Origin: Parvularcula lutaonensis
GTDB lineage: Bacteria; Pseudomonadota; Alphaproteobacteria; Caulobacterales; Parvularculaceae
Assembly (NCBI RefSeq): GCF_014651915.1
Contig: NZ_BMXU01000002.1
Coordinates: 873,507-937,506 of the forward strand
DNA: 64,000 nt
Reading direction: 5' to 3'
Positions 18,393 to 27,854 of this stretch are shown here, in pieces. The notes below the pieces were generated by a model. The model was not told where the DNA came from, made no database searches, and saw only the letters and a program-made list of their open reading frames with translations. Each line of letters starts with the position of its first letter. The first letter of the stretch is position 1. The position numbers and the translations under genes are program-made.

Positions 18393-19443
18393 GGCGGCGG
18401 CTTTCGGCCATGCGGCTGGCCATCAGGATGGCGTTCAGCGTGCTGTCAGGACGCGCGACGCCCTTGCCCGCAATTGCGAGGCCCGTCCCGTGATCCGGGC
18501 TTGTACGGACGATCGGCAGGCCGATGGTGACGTTGACCGCCTGGTGAAAGGCTACGGTCTTGATCGGGATCAGGGCCTGGTCATGGTACATGGCAAGGGC
18601 GGCATCGTAGTGCTGGCGCGCCTCCTCGTGAAACATCGTGTCTGCGGGATGGGGCCCGTGGGCGTCGATTCCAGCGTCGCGCAGGGCGGCGATAGCCGGC
18701 CCGATCACATCCCTGTCTTCCGTGCCCAGATGGCCATCCTCGCCCGCATGGGGGTTGAGGCCGGCCACAGCGATCCGCGGATGCGCGACACCGAAATCGT
18801 GGCGGAGGCTGTTCGCAGTCACCCGCGCGATACGGATGATCGTGTCCGTGCCGAGCTGCTCCGCAACGCTGCGAAGCGGCACGTGGACCGTGACCGGCAC
18901 GGTGCGGAAGTCGCCGGCAGCCAGCATCATCACCGGTCCGCGAGGCTCTCCCTCCGGCCACGGCGCGCCTTTCGTCAGCGCCCCCAGATACTCCGTATGT
19001 CCGGGATAGGGAAAGTTGGCGTCTTGCAGGGCCGATTTCTGGATGGGAAGTGTCACGACGCCTCCGGCTTCTCCGGCGAGAGCGAGTTCGACCGCCCGCC
19101 TGATCGACCCGGTCACGGCATCGGCGGTGGCGGGGCTCGGCTTGCCAGCCTCGACGGCCATGAGCGGCGCAGGGTCGATGCCTGAGAGGGGCAGGACGGG
19201 CAGGGCCTCTGCAAAGGCCTCCGCCGTGTCGGCCGGACGCTCGATGCTCGCGACGTGGAAATCGAGATGCGCTTCGCGGGTGATCCTTGCCACGCGCGCA
19301 GGATCGTCAATCAGGAAGAAAGGGATCCGTCCGCCTGCGGCAGGCTTGCGCAAGGCCTGGTAGCACTTGAGAAGCACCTCGGTCCCAATGCCGGCGGGCT
19401 CCCCCATGCTGACTGCGAGAGGAAGCGGGCTTCCGCCAACCAT
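18379..19443 (-). CDS. pdxA: 4-hydroxythreonine-4-phosphate dehydrogenase PdxA
   Basis: A 354-residue NAD-dependent enzyme of pyridoxal phosphate synthesis. Metal-binding His residues are in YPGHTEYLG, LNPHAGEDG and AMYHDQALIPIK; the N-terminal SMGEPAGIG motif is present. The start codon shares one base with the surA stop (TGATG), so translation is coupled. It sits between surA and rsmA as in most proteobacteria. Confidence 0.97.
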   Translation of the reverse strand: MVGGSPLPLAVSMGEPAGIGTEVLLKCYQALRKPAAGGRIPFFLIDDPARVARITREAHLDFHVASIERPADTAEAFAEALPVLPLSGIDPAPLMAVEAGKPSPATADAVTGSIRRAVELALAGEAGGVVTLPIQKSALQDANFPYPGHTEYLGALTKGAPWPEGEPRGPVMMLAAGDFRTVPVTVHVPLRSVAEQLGTDTIIRIARVTANSLRHDFGVAHPRIAVAGLNPHAGEDGHLGTEDRDVIGPAIAALRDAGIDAHGPHPADTMFHEEARQHYDAALAMYHDQALIPIKTVAFHQAVNVTIGLPIVRTSPDHGTGLAIAGKGVARPDSTLNAILMASRMAESRRRVLA

Positions 19444-20726
19444 CAGGAGTCCTGCTGCTCGGTGTTTTTGTCCTCGAACAGACGGATCTGCACGTCGCTG
19501 TCGCGCTCGACGTCACGCAGGTAGCGGCGCGAGAGCAGTTCGAACTGCTGCGCGGCAAGGCGGTTCTCGATGACGCGGCGGCGGGGCAGGCCCAGCCCCT
19601 CGTCCATCTCGCAAACATAGACCATGTGGTAGTAACGCGGCCCTTCGAGCAGCTCCGACAGGTCGCCGCGGCGAAGGTCGAGGATCGCGTTCTGGAACGG
19701 CTCGCGGATCTGATCGATCGGGATCATCGGGAACAGCTCGACGCCAACACCTTCACCAAGATCCGTGCTCAGACCGTCTGCATTGCACGCATTGGTGAGG
19801 GGCAGGCGGCTGAGGCGTTTCTCGGCCTCCTCACGGGTGTAGAGGTTGCGCGGAGCGGAGGCATAGGCGAGCTCGTAGGACGGATCGCCTTTCTCCGCTG
19901 CTTCACGCTTCCCGCGCAGGGCGATCAGCTTGAGCATGTCGCCGTCCTCCGCTTCGAGCGGGGTGGAGACATTGCCTTCGGACAGCTGGCGGACCACGTC
20001 GCCCATACCTTCGTCGAGTTCGGCCGCGCGCATCCAGCCGAGGTCACCACCGCGTGCGGCAGACGGGCAGACCGAAAACTGCTGGGCAAGGGCCTGGAAC
20101 GGGACACCTTGCTGCATCTGCGCAAGCATCTGCATACCGACATTGTAGATCCGGTCGCGCTGCTGCTCGTTCTCGACAGGGAGGCAGATTTCGGAGAGCA
20201 GGAACTGTTCCTGCTGCGCCTCCGCCCGCATCTCTTCCAGCATGTCGTCAATCTCACCGTCGGTGATGCTGACGCGGTTCCGGAACCGACCCCGCACGAG
20301 GGTCTGCCAAGCGTTATCAGCGCGGATTTTCTCGCGCAGCTTCTCGATGGCGATGCCCGCAGCCGCCAGCTCCCGCGCCAGCGTTTCGATCGAGCCACCG
20401 TTCTGGGCCGCGATCTGGGCGAGCTCCTGATCGATCTCGGAGTCGGGAATCTCGACTTCGAAGCGGGCAGCTTCCTGACGCTTCAGTTCTTCCTCGATGA
20501 GGTCCCGCAGGGCCTGTTCCTGGAACTGGCGCTCGGCGCCCGGCGGCATCTGGCCACCGGAAGTCACGAGCATCAGACGGACACGCTGCTGCACGTCGAA
20601 GGTGGAGATCGGGTGGTCATTGACGGTCGCGGCCACCGCGTCGCCAATCGGCCTTTGCGCCATCGCGCCCGTGAGGGACAGCAATGCCGTCAAACCAGCC
20701 AGAAAAAGCGTTCGCAACACGCGCAT
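19443..20726 (-). CDS. surA: Periplasmic chaperone / peptidyl-prolyl isomerase SurA
   Basis: A 427-residue periplasmic chaperone for outer-membrane proteins. The start at 20726 gives a signal peptide (RVLRTLFLAGLTALLSLTGAMA). The N-terminal SurA chaperone domain follows (IGDAVAATVNDHPISTFDVQQRVRL). One clear parvulin domain (about 165-270) has ARGGDLGWMRAAEL; a second, weaker parvulin-like region lies at about 275-380. The order surA-pdxA-rsmA is conserved, but lptD, usually upstream, is not in this window. Confidence 0.93.
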   Translation of the reverse strand: MRVLRTLFLAGLTALLSLTGAMAQRPIGDAVAATVNDHPISTFDVQQRVRLMLVTSGGQMPPGAERQFQEQALRDLIEEELKRQEAARFEVEIPDSEIDQELAQIAAQNGGSIETLARELAAAGIAIEKLREKIRADNAWQTLVRGRFRNRVSITDGEIDDMLEEMRAEAQQEQFLLSEICLPVENEQQRDRIYNVGMQMLAQMQQGVPFQALAQQFSVCPSAARGGDLGWMRAAELDEGMGDVVRQLSEGNVSTPLEAEDGDMLKLIALRGKREAAEKGDPSYELAYASAPRNLYTREEAEKRLSRLPLTNACNADGLSTDLGEGVGVELFPMIPIDQIREPFQNAILDLRRGDLSELLEGPRYYHMVYVCEMDEGLGLPRRRVIENRLAAQQFELLSRRYLRDVERDSDVQIRLFEDKNTEQQDS

Positions 20727-20810
20727 AGAACCCCGCCAAACCTGATGTAATGCGAGCACCGTTTAGAGCTTCCGCGCCCTCACGGAAAGGCAGAACCCGG
20801 TGAAAAGGGG

Positions 20811-21794
20811 TTAGGGCTGCAAGCTTTCATCCTTAACGAGGACCGCCTTGCCGACAAGCTCGCCCGATTGCATCGCCTGATGGGCCCGGTCAGCTTCGCG
20901 CATCGGCAGTTCGAGGGTCACGAGCGGCTTGATCTTGCCGATCTCGATGAGAGGGAAGAGCGCTCCTTCGACAACGGCACGCAGCCTCGCCTTCTCCTCT
21001 TTCGAGCGCGCCCGCAGGGTCGAGCCGGTGAGCGTGAGCTGGCGCCGCATGATGTCCATGATGCCTACCTTCGCTTCGATCCCGCCGAGGAATGCGATCG
21101 ACACATGTCTGCCGCCAGCCTTCAGCATGGCAAGGTTCCTCGGCACATAGTCACCGCCCACCATGTCGAGAACGACATCGCAGCCTCCGAGCGCCGACAT
21201 CGCCGTCGACCAGTCCTCTTCCTTGTAGTTCCAGACCTTGGTGAAGCCCGCCCGCTCTCCGGCAGCGACCTTCCCGGTGGAGCCGGCGGTGCCGAAGACC
21301 TCGATCCCATGCGCCGTGGCGATCGACGCAGCCATGGTCCCGATGCCCGACGTGGCGCCGTGGACGAAGAGCCGCTCGCCCTTCGCCAGCCGACCGGCCT
21401 CGAAAGCGTTGGTCCACACGGTGAAAGCCGTTTCCGGGAACGCCGCGGCTTCGACGAAGGTGAAGGCGTCGGGCATGGCCATCACGGTGCCTTCATCGGC
21501 CAGGCAGTGGCTGGCATAGCCGCCTCCGGGAACAAGAGCCATGACACGGTCGCCGGGAGCGAACCGCGTGACCTGCTCGCCGATCGCCTCGACGATGCCG
21601 GCAACCTCCAGCCCCAGCGCCTGGGAAGCTCCCTCGGGGGGAGGGTAGAGGCCGGCGCGCTGGAGAAGGTCCGGCCGGTTCACCCCTGCCGCTTCGACAG
21701 CGATGAGAACCTCGCAGGCTGCCGGAGTCAGGGGACCGGCGTCCCGCCATTCGAGCCGACCGTCATTGCCAACGAAAAAGGCGTGCGGGGACAA
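20811..21794 (-). CDS. NAD(P)H-quinone oxidoreductase, zeta-crystallin/PIG3 type
   Basis: A 327-residue medium-chain dehydrogenase/reductase without zinc ligands. It has the VNRPDLLQRAGLYPPPEGAS motif and the NADPH-binding loop VHGATSGIGTMA. PIG3/QorA-like proteins reduce quinones or similar carbonyls. The start is TTG at 21794, supported by AAAGGAG six bases upstream. It is divergent from the histidine kinase gene; 109 bases separate the two. Confidence 0.9.
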   Translation of the reverse strand: MSPHAFFVGNDGRLEWRDAGPLTPAACEVLIAVEAAGVNRPDLLQRAGLYPPPEGASQALGLEVAGIVEAIGEQVTRFAPGDRVMALVPGGGYASHCLADEGTVMAMPDAFTFVEAAAFPETAFTVWTNAFEAGRLAKGERLFVHGATSGIGTMAASIATAHGIEVFGTAGSTGKVAAGERAGFTKVWNYKEEDWSTAMSALGGCDVVLDMVGGDYVPRNLAMLKAGGRHVSIAFLGGIEAKVGIMDIMRRQLTLTGSTLRARSKEEKARLRAVVEGALFPLIEIGKIKPLVTLELPMREADRAHQAMQSGELVGKAVLVKDESLQP

Positions 21795-21903
21795 TAGCTT
21801 CTCCTTTGGATGAATCGGATTCTCACCTCTGACTTACAGGTCTTGCAAGCTTTTCATCCCATAAGCGAGGGCCGCGGCAGGGCAGGCCGCCGAAAGGCAG
21901 GGG

Positions 21904-23745
21904 ATGGGGCACGAGGGAGACAGTTGGAGGCGCAGTATCGCATGGCGATACCGTGCCGCCGTGTGCGCCGTCGCACTGGTCGTCACCGCTGCTTCGTTCC
22001 TCCAGTTCAGGATGATCACCGCGGAGCGGGAACGCGCAGAGTTCATCGCGCTTGCCGCCGAGCAGGCGACGTTGTCCCAGCGGATCGCCTTCCTGGCCGC
22101 GAATCTCGATCCCGAGGCCAGTGCGTGCACTGATCCTTTCCTCTGCGCGGAACTCCTCGACGCGGCCGAACGAATGGAGCGCAACCATGCGCTCCTGACG
22201 GGCGCAGACCCGGAACGGCATTTTGCGCGCTATGTCCCTGCCGTTGCGCCAATCTATGCGAGCGGGTCCCCGACATTCGCCTCCCAGGTCGAGGCGTTCG
22301 CCCAAAGCGCGTGCCGTTTGGCGAGGGATGCGCTGGATGAGGACACGAACCGGCGGGAACTGATCCTCAACATCCGCATGTCAGGCAGCAGCACGATCAT
22401 GCAGACCCATGCGCTGGTGGTTGAAGTCCTCGAGGCGGAGGCACGTCGCGCCATCAGGGTCGCATCCTATGCAGGTCTTTCCACCTGGGGCCTGGCCATC
22501 GCGATCCTGGTCGTGCTGTCGAATAAGGTCTTTGCACCGATGGTTTCGCGCCTGGCGATGGCGCTGAACCAAATGGTAGATGCCCGCAACGACGCCATAG
22601 CAGCCGCTGAAAAAGCCGAGCGGGCCAACCGGGCGCGCGCCGAGTTCCTGCGTTCGGCGAGCCATGAGTTGAAGACGCCGCTCAACGCCATCATCGGCCT
22701 GAGCGACGTCCTGCGCGAAGAAAAGGACGGCACCGATGTGCTGCTTTCCGAAGTCGCCAACGCGTCCGACCACCTCCTCAGCACCCTGAATACCATGCTC
22801 GACACCCACAGGCTGGACGAGGGCGAGCTGGAACTGGCCGACGAGCCGGTCCACCTTGCTGAACACCTGAAGGGCGTGGTGGAGATTCCCGCGCCGAATG
22901 TCGCGCGCAAGGGGCTCGATTTCAAAGTCGAGATCGACGTGCCCGACGATCTCGTCACTCGTGGGGATGCCAACCGCCTGCGTCAGGTCTGCCTTAACCT
23001 TCTCGACAATGCTGTCCGGTTCACCAAGCAGGGTCACGTCGCCTTCAGCGCCCGCATCGAGAACGAAACGTCCATCGTTCTGGTGATCGAAGATACAGGT
23101 ATCGGTATCAGCAAGGCGCGGAGATCCTCCGTGTTCACCCGCTACTCCTCACAACCAGAGCACAAGAGCGCCGTCGCCGGCGGGATCGGTCTTGGGCTTT
23201 CGCTGACCAAGACGCTGACAGAGCTCATGGGCGGCGAGATCGCCCTGCATACCGAACTCGGCAAGGGAACCCGGTTCGATGTTCGCCTGCCACTCAATGT
23301 CGGCGATACCGTCCACGGAGCTTCATGGTGCCGCGAAGCCAACCCGCTGGTCCTCGTGGTGGACGACAACACACCCAATCGCCTCGTCGTCGATGCGATG
23401 ATGAAGATGCTTGGCGCACGCGGGGTGATGGCCACGAATGGCCGCGAGGCCGTACGAGCCGCCTCGGAAGAGGCGTTCGACCTGATCCTGATGGACATCG
23501 CCATGCCCGTCATGGACGGTATCGCCGCGACCAGGGCCATCCGTGCAGGGGAGGGGCCAAACCGGCACACCCCGATTGTCGCTGTGACAGCCCATATTGC
23601 GCCCGAGGACGTCCACGGGCTGATCGAAGAAGGATTCCAGGCTGTCATTCACAAGCCGGTTCGCAAGAAAAGGGTGGCGGATATCTTCTCGCAATATCTC
23701 AGCGCTACGATCCCAGAAGACGCAACCGCCCGGGACGCCGGATGA
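21904..23745 (+). CDS. Membrane-anchored hybrid histidine kinase
   Basis: A 613-residue protein. TM1 is about 16-36 and TM2 about 190-206, flanking a 150-residue periplasmic sensor region with paired Cys (residues 74, 81 and 137). The DHp His is H254 (SASHELKTPLNAI). The ATPase domain has NLLDNAVRF, EDTGIGIS and GGIGLGLSLT. The C-terminal receiver (about 480-600) has phosphoacceptor D531 and K584. It has no output domain, so it needs a partner phosphotransferase or regulator not seen here. It overlaps the following PstS-like gene by four bases, suggesting that protein is its ligand-binding partner (inference). Confidence 0.93.
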   Translation: MGHEGDSWRRSIAWRYRAAVCAVALVVTAASFLQFRMITAERERAEFIALAAEQATLSQRIAFLAANLDPEASACTDPFLCAELLDAAERMERNHALLTGADPERHFARYVPAVAPIYASGSPTFASQVEAFAQSACRLARDALDEDTNRRELILNIRMSGSSTIMQTHALVVEVLEAEARRAIRVASYAGLSTWGLAIAILVVLSNKVFAPMVSRLAMALNQMVDARNDAIAAAEKAERANRARAEFLRSASHELKTPLNAIIGLSDVLREEKDGTDVLLSEVANASDHLLSTLNTMLDTHRLDEGELELADEPVHLAEHLKGVVEIPAPNVARKGLDFKVEIDVPDDLVTRGDANRLRQVCLNLLDNAVRFTKQGHVAFSARIENETSIVLVIEDTGIGISKARRSSVFTRYSSQPEHKSAVAGGIGLGLSLTKTLTELMGGEIALHTELGKGTRFDVRLPLNVGDTVHGASWCREANPLVLVVDDNTPNRLVVDAMMKMLGARGVMATNGREAVRAASEEAFDLILMDIAMPVMDGIAATRAIRAGEGPNRHTPIVAVTAHIAPEDVHGLIEEGFQAVIHKPVRKKRVADIFSQYLSATIPEDATARDAG

Positions 23746-24719
23746 TGCTTTCCGCCCTGACCCTGCCTCTTGCCTTGATTTTCGCGGCCACGGCTGCCGC
23801 CACTGGTCAGGCGCCGCAGGCTTCAATGGCGGTAGAAGAACGCACCCGGCCCACATCCCGCACGCTCGAAGAAGCCTTCAGCATGGCGGCGACCGACCAG
23901 GTGTTCGACACGCTGTGTCACTACCAGACTTCGCCGGTGATCGGCACGAGCCGACGGCTTTCCACTTTGCAGATGGAGCGCTGCGCCGCATTCGGCAGGC
24001 GCACCCTGGCGGAAATCGATGTCGGCCTCAGCGCTATCGTGCTCGCGCAGTCCCGCCGTGGGCGCGGCCTTTCCCTTGACCTCCGCGATCTCTTCCTCGC
24101 CTCGGCGGCTTATGTGCCGGAGGACGACAATTGTATCCTCGTCCCGAACCCCAATGAGAGTTGGCAGGACGTCAATCCGAACCTGCCGGACCGCCCGATC
24201 AGGATTTTCGGCCCACCGACCGGCTCAGGCGCCCGCCAGATTTTCGTCGACCGGGCCCTTGCGGAGGGCGCCCGCCAAATCGATTGCCTCGCGGAATTGG
24301 AGCGTCGAGACCCCGCTGCGTTCGAGCGTGCCATCATGCCCCGCCGGGATGAAGCTTGGCTGGACGCCGGACAGAACGAGGATGCCGTCGCTGCGGCTCT
24401 CCGGGGCGTGCGCGACGCTGTCGGCGTGTTGGGCTTCCCCGGTTTCGAGCGGTCTCACGGCCTGCGAGCATTGAGCCTGGAAGGCGTCGTCCCATCGAGG
24501 GGCACGATCCGTTCCAGCGCCTACCCGCTGTCCCACCCGCTCTTTCTCTACGCGGATGCCGAGGCACTCGAAGACCCCTCGGTCCAGCGCCTTGTCCGTG
24601 CGCTTTCACCCCAAGGCGTTCCCGGCGGCGTTAAGGTCTACACCGCAGGCGCCCGGTCGGATCAGCAGGCCGACGGGCCGGTGATCCGCAACGGTCGACG
24701 CGTCTACACCACACCCTGA
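23742..24719 (+). CDS. PstS-like periplasmic substrate-binding protein
   Basis: A 325-residue protein with signal peptide (MLSALTLPLALIFAATAAATG). Sequence patterns of phosphate/anion-binding PstS-like proteins are visible: IRIFGPPTGSGARQIFVDRALAEGARQIDC (the ligand-loop type GSG motif) and AYPLSHPLFLYAD near the C-terminus. It lacks an adjacent ABC permease or ATPase, so it is probably a sensor or binding accessory rather than a transporter component. The start at 23742 overlaps the kinase stop (ATGATG). Ligand unknown; four Cys in the mature part. Confidence 0.8.
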   Translation: MMLSALTLPLALIFAATAAATGQAPQASMAVEERTRPTSRTLEEAFSMAATDQVFDTLCHYQTSPVIGTSRRLSTLQMERCAAFGRRTLAEIDVGLSAIVLAQSRRGRGLSLDLRDLFLASAAYVPEDDNCILVPNPNESWQDVNPNLPDRPIRIFGPPTGSGARQIFVDRALAEGARQIDCLAELERRDPAAFERAIMPRRDEAWLDAGQNEDAVAAALRGVRDAVGVLGFPGFERSHGLRALSLEGVVPSRGTIRSSAYPLSHPLFLYADAEALEDPSVQRLVRALSPQGVPGGVKVYTAGARSDQQADGPVIRNGRRVYTTP

Positions 24720-24840
24720 AAACTAGGCGCCCAAACCTTTGGCGCAGATGTTGCTCCTGACGCAGCATCGCTCCACACTGGCCCCTGACGAGGCCGGGCC
24801 GGAGCACCGTGATGAGATGGCTAGGGTTAAGGGGTCAGGT

Positions 24841-25359
24841 GTGAACAGCGAACGACTGCATGCGATTCAGAGTGGCGACGGGCAGGGCGGCATCCGGCCG
24901 TTCGTCACCTCCAAACTGTTCAACAACCTCTTCGCCAGTGGCATGGAACTGGTCGAAGAGACCGCGCTTTACCTCGACGAGGACGGCAAGCACCAGGCCC
25001 GGACGCTGCCGCGCGAAGCCGCACTCGCCTATGCAGGGATGTCGATGCGCCTCACCACCCGGCTGATGCAGATCGCCTCGTGGCTCCTCGTCCTCCGCGC
25101 CGTGCGTGATGGCGAGATGCACGAGGACGAAGCCCGGCAGGAGAAGTACCGCATCGGCGCGCCCGAAGGAGGCGCGCTGTCGCGCGGCCTGACCGCAGGG
25201 CTGCCCGAGCGGATGATCGCCCTGGTCGAGGATACCGACACGCTCTTTGGAAGGATCACGCGCCTCGACCGCGAGATCTTCGCTCCCGAAGAGGCGCGCG
25301 ACCTCGACAACGACGCGGCTGGCCAGCTCGCGGCGCTCCGCTCGGCCTTCAACCTGTAG
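24841..25359 (+). CDS. rcdA: RcdA family (DUF1465), regulator of CtrA degradation
   Basis: A 172-residue, all-helical cytoplasmic protein. The segment SGMELVEETALYLDEDGK...MSMRLTTRLMQIASWLLV is the DUF1465 signature. In Caulobacter RcdA is an adaptor that, with CpdR and PopA, directs CtrA to ClpXP at the cell pole. I chose the GTG at 24841 because AAGGGG lies six bases upstream and the length fits the family; an upstream ATG at 24739 would add 34 non-homologous residues. It follows the kinase/PstS-like pair by about 120 bases and is independent of it by spacing. Confidence 0.9.
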   Translation: MNSERLHAIQSGDGQGGIRPFVTSKLFNNLFASGMELVEETALYLDEDGKHQARTLPREAALAYAGMSMRLTTRLMQIASWLLVLRAVRDGEMHEDEARQEKYRIGAPEGGALSRGLTAGLPERMIALVEDTDTLFGRITRLDREIFAPEEARDLDNDAAGQLAALRSAFNL

Positions 25360-25451
25360 GCGGACAAGTGCCGCCTGCCGCCGCATGGCCAGCGGCCAAG
25401 GATCGTGCTTAGACTCCTCGCAACGAGAAAACTCTGGCGAGGAGACACCCC

Positions 25452-26636
25452 ATGACCGACCTCGAGACATTCCGGCAGGAAACGCGCGCGTGGCTGGAAG
25501 AGAACTGCCCGCAGTCGATGCGCGGCGACTACACCGCCGATGACGCCTGCTGGGGCGGCAAGAAGTGGGTCTTCAAGTCCGAAGACCAGAAGGTCTGGCT
25601 CGAGCGCATGGCGGAGAAGGGCTGGACCGTCCCGACCTGGCCCAAGGAATATGGCGGCGGCGGCCTCACCAAGGAAGAGAACGAGATCCTCCGTGAGGAG
25701 ATGAAACGCATCAAGGCGTTCCCTCCGCACGAGAATTTCGGCATCTCGATGCTCGGCCCGGCCCTCCTGAAGTTCGGCACCCATGAGCAAAAGGCGAAGT
25801 TCCTGCCGCCTATCGCCCGCGGCGAAATCCGCTGGTGCCAGGGTTATTCCGAACCCGGATCAGGATCCGACCTCGCATCGCTGAAGACCAAGGCCGAGGA
25901 CAAGGGCGACCACTGGCTCGTCAATGGCCAGAAGGTCTGGACCTCCTATGCCGACCAGGCCGACTGGATATTCTGCCTGACGCGGACGGACAATTCCGGG
26001 CCTAAGCACCAGGGCATCACTTTCATGCTCTTCTCGATGGAGAGCGAAGGCGTCTCGACCAAGCCGATCAAGCTGATCTCGGGTCGCTCGCCGTTCTGCG
26101 AGACTTTCCTCGACGACGTGAAAGTGCCGAAGACCGGCCTCGAGGTCGTCGGCGAGATCGGCGAGGGCTGGCGCGTGGCGACATACCTGCTGACCCATGA
26201 GCGCGAGATGATCTCAGGAATGTTCGGCGGTGGCGCGACCCGCTTCATCGGTCAGATCGCCGCGCAGGAACTGGGCACCGACGAGAACGGCGCCATCGAG
26301 GACGATATGCTCCGTGCACGGGCCGCGCAGGCAGACCTCGACGGCTGGGCGTTCCTCACGCTGATGAAGTCGATCAAGGACCGGGCCGAGGCGGGGGATT
26401 CCCTCGGCGCTATGTCGTCGGCTCTCAAATATTACGGCACGGAGCTCAACAAGCGCCGCTACGAGCTGATGATGGATATTGGCGGCTCGGACGAGCTCGA
26501 ATGGGAGACCGACCGCAACAAGGACGGCGACCGCGCGCGGAGCTGGCTCCGTACACGGGCCAACTCGATCGAAGGCGGCACCAGCGAGATACAGCTCAAC
26601 ATCATTGCCAAGCGGATCCTTGAACTGCCGAGCTAA
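25452..26636 (+). CDS. Acyl-CoA dehydrogenase (catalytic-type subunit)
   Basis: A 394-residue FAD flavoprotein of the acyl-CoA dehydrogenase fold. The EPGSGSDLASLKT flavin/substrate loop and the C-terminal SIEGGTSEIQLNIIAKRIL, which contains the catalytic-type Glu (E in IEGGTSE), are present. It oxidises acyl-CoA to trans-2-enoyl-CoA; chain-length preference cannot be told. A GAGGAG Shine-Dalgarno precedes the ATG. The second ACAD (28320) lacks this Glu and may be its partner. It is followed by a convergent flavoprotein gene. Confidence 0.93.
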   Translation: MTDLETFRQETRAWLEENCPQSMRGDYTADDACWGGKKWVFKSEDQKVWLERMAEKGWTVPTWPKEYGGGGLTKEENEILREEMKRIKAFPPHENFGISMLGPALLKFGTHEQKAKFLPPIARGEIRWCQGYSEPGSGSDLASLKTKAEDKGDHWLVNGQKVWTSYADQADWIFCLTRTDNSGPKHQGITFMLFSMESEGVSTKPIKLISGRSPFCETFLDDVKVPKTGLEVVGEIGEGWRVATYLLTHEREMISGMFGGGATRFIGQIAAQELGTDENGAIEDDMLRARAAQADLDGWAFLTLMKSIKDRAEAGDSLGAMSSALKYYGTELNKRRYELMMDIGGSDELEWETDRNKDGDRARSWLRTRANSIEGGTSEIQLNIIAKRILELPS

Positions 26637-26660
26637 CCCTCTACCATCGCTGGGGAGGGG

Positions 26661-27854
26661 CTACTGCGCAGCAGCACCCTCCCCGGCCAGCCAACCCGTT
26701 GCGAGGCACGCCGTGAGGAGGTAGCCGCCGGTCGGCGCGTCCCAATCGATCATCTCGCCTGCGCAATAGACGCCGGGCGCATCTTTCAGCATCAGGTGCG
26801 GGTTCAGGGCCTCCCATGGCACGCCGCCGCGGGTGGAAATCGCCTCGTCCAGCGGGACCGTTCCGCTCACAGACAGAGGCACGGCTTTCAGCGCGGCGGC
26901 GATGGCCGCGTCATCCGTCAGCACCTCCCGCGGCACGCCCTCGCGGAACAGCGCCGCCTTGACCCCGGCGATCTTCACCGCCTTGCGCAGGCGGTTCGAC
27001 AGGGACTGCTTCGGGTTCTGCCGCGACAGCCTCTCCGCGATCTCCTGGGCGTTCCGATCGGGTACCAGGTCGATCAGCAGGCTGACATCACCCCCAGCCT
27101 CATCGACAGCCCGAGAGACCGGATAGATCCCGCCGCTCTCGATTCCCCTCTTTGTGATGACGAACTCGCCCCGGCTCTCCTCGCCATTTGGCGCGGTGAT
27201 GCGGACATTCTTCACTGGCGCGCCCTCGAAGCGCTCTAGCATATGCTCCGACCACGGCACGAGGAGGCCGACATTCGATGGCCGGAACGGAGCGACCTCG
27301 ATACCCGCAGAAGCAAAGATCTCCGCCCACGCGCCATCGCTGCCCAACCTGCGCCAGCTCCCGCCTCCCGCAGCGAAGATCACGGCATCGGCTTCGACTG
27401 TTTCCACCCCGTCAGGGGTCTCGAAGGTCAGCGCCTTCGCGCCATTCCATCCGGTCAGGCGATGCTTCCGCCAGATCTCGACGCCTTCACCTTCGAGCCG
27501 CGCCAGCCACGCGCGAAGGAGGGGCGACGCCTTCATCATCTTCGGGAAGACCCGGCCCGTGGAGCCGACAGTCTCCGCGATCCCGAGACCCGTCATCCAT
27601 CCGCGCACGGCGTCCGCTCCGCCGAAATCCCGCACGATGTCCGCAATCCGCGCATCGCGGTAGCGCTCGAGGAAGTGCTGCGGCTCCTCCGTATGGGTGA
27701 TGTTAAGACCGCTCTTCCCGGCCATCAGGAACTTCCGCGCAGGGGAGGGCATCTGGTCATAGACCGCCACCTTCGCGCCGCGCGCATCGGCGGCCTCGGC
27801 AGCCATGAGGCCCGCGGGCCCCGCGCCCACGATTGCGATGAAGGGCTTGCTCAC
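26661..27854 (-). CDS. TIGR03862-type NAD(P)/FAD-dependent oxidoreductase (BaiN/HI0933-like)
   Basis: A 397-residue flavoprotein. The N-terminal dinucleotide-binding motif IVGAGPAGLMAAEAA is clear; family segments include FLMAGKSGLNITHTEEP and the C-terminal YCAGEMIDWDAPTGGYLLTACLATG. Function in this family is unproven; it is often called a flavoprotein of unknown substrate. Its start overlaps the next minus-strand ORF (GIY-YIG-like) by four bases. Confidence 0.88.
   Translation of the reverse strand: MSKPFIAIVGAGPAGLMAAEAADARGAKVAVYDQMPSPARKFLMAGKSGLNITHTEEPQHFLERYRDARIADIVRDFGGADAVRGWMTGLGIAETVGSTGRVFPKMMKASPLLRAWLARLEGEGVEIWRKHRLTGWNGAKALTFETPDGVETVEADAVIFAAGGGSWRRLGSDGAWAEIFASAGIEVAPFRPSNVGLLVPWSEHMLERFEGAPVKNVRITAPNGEESRGEFVITKRGIESGGIYPVSRAVDEAGGDVSLLIDLVPDRNAQEIAERLSRQNPKQSLSNRLRKAVKIAGVKAALFREGVPREVLTDDAAIAAALKAVPLSVSGTVPLDEAISTRGGVPWEALNPHLMLKDAPGVYCAGEMIDWDAPTGGYLLTACLATGWLAGEGAAAQ

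Noticed and set aside
24739-24840. Longer N-terminus for rcdA
   Set aside because: The extra 34 residues lack family similarity and the GTG at 24841 has a good ribosome binding site.
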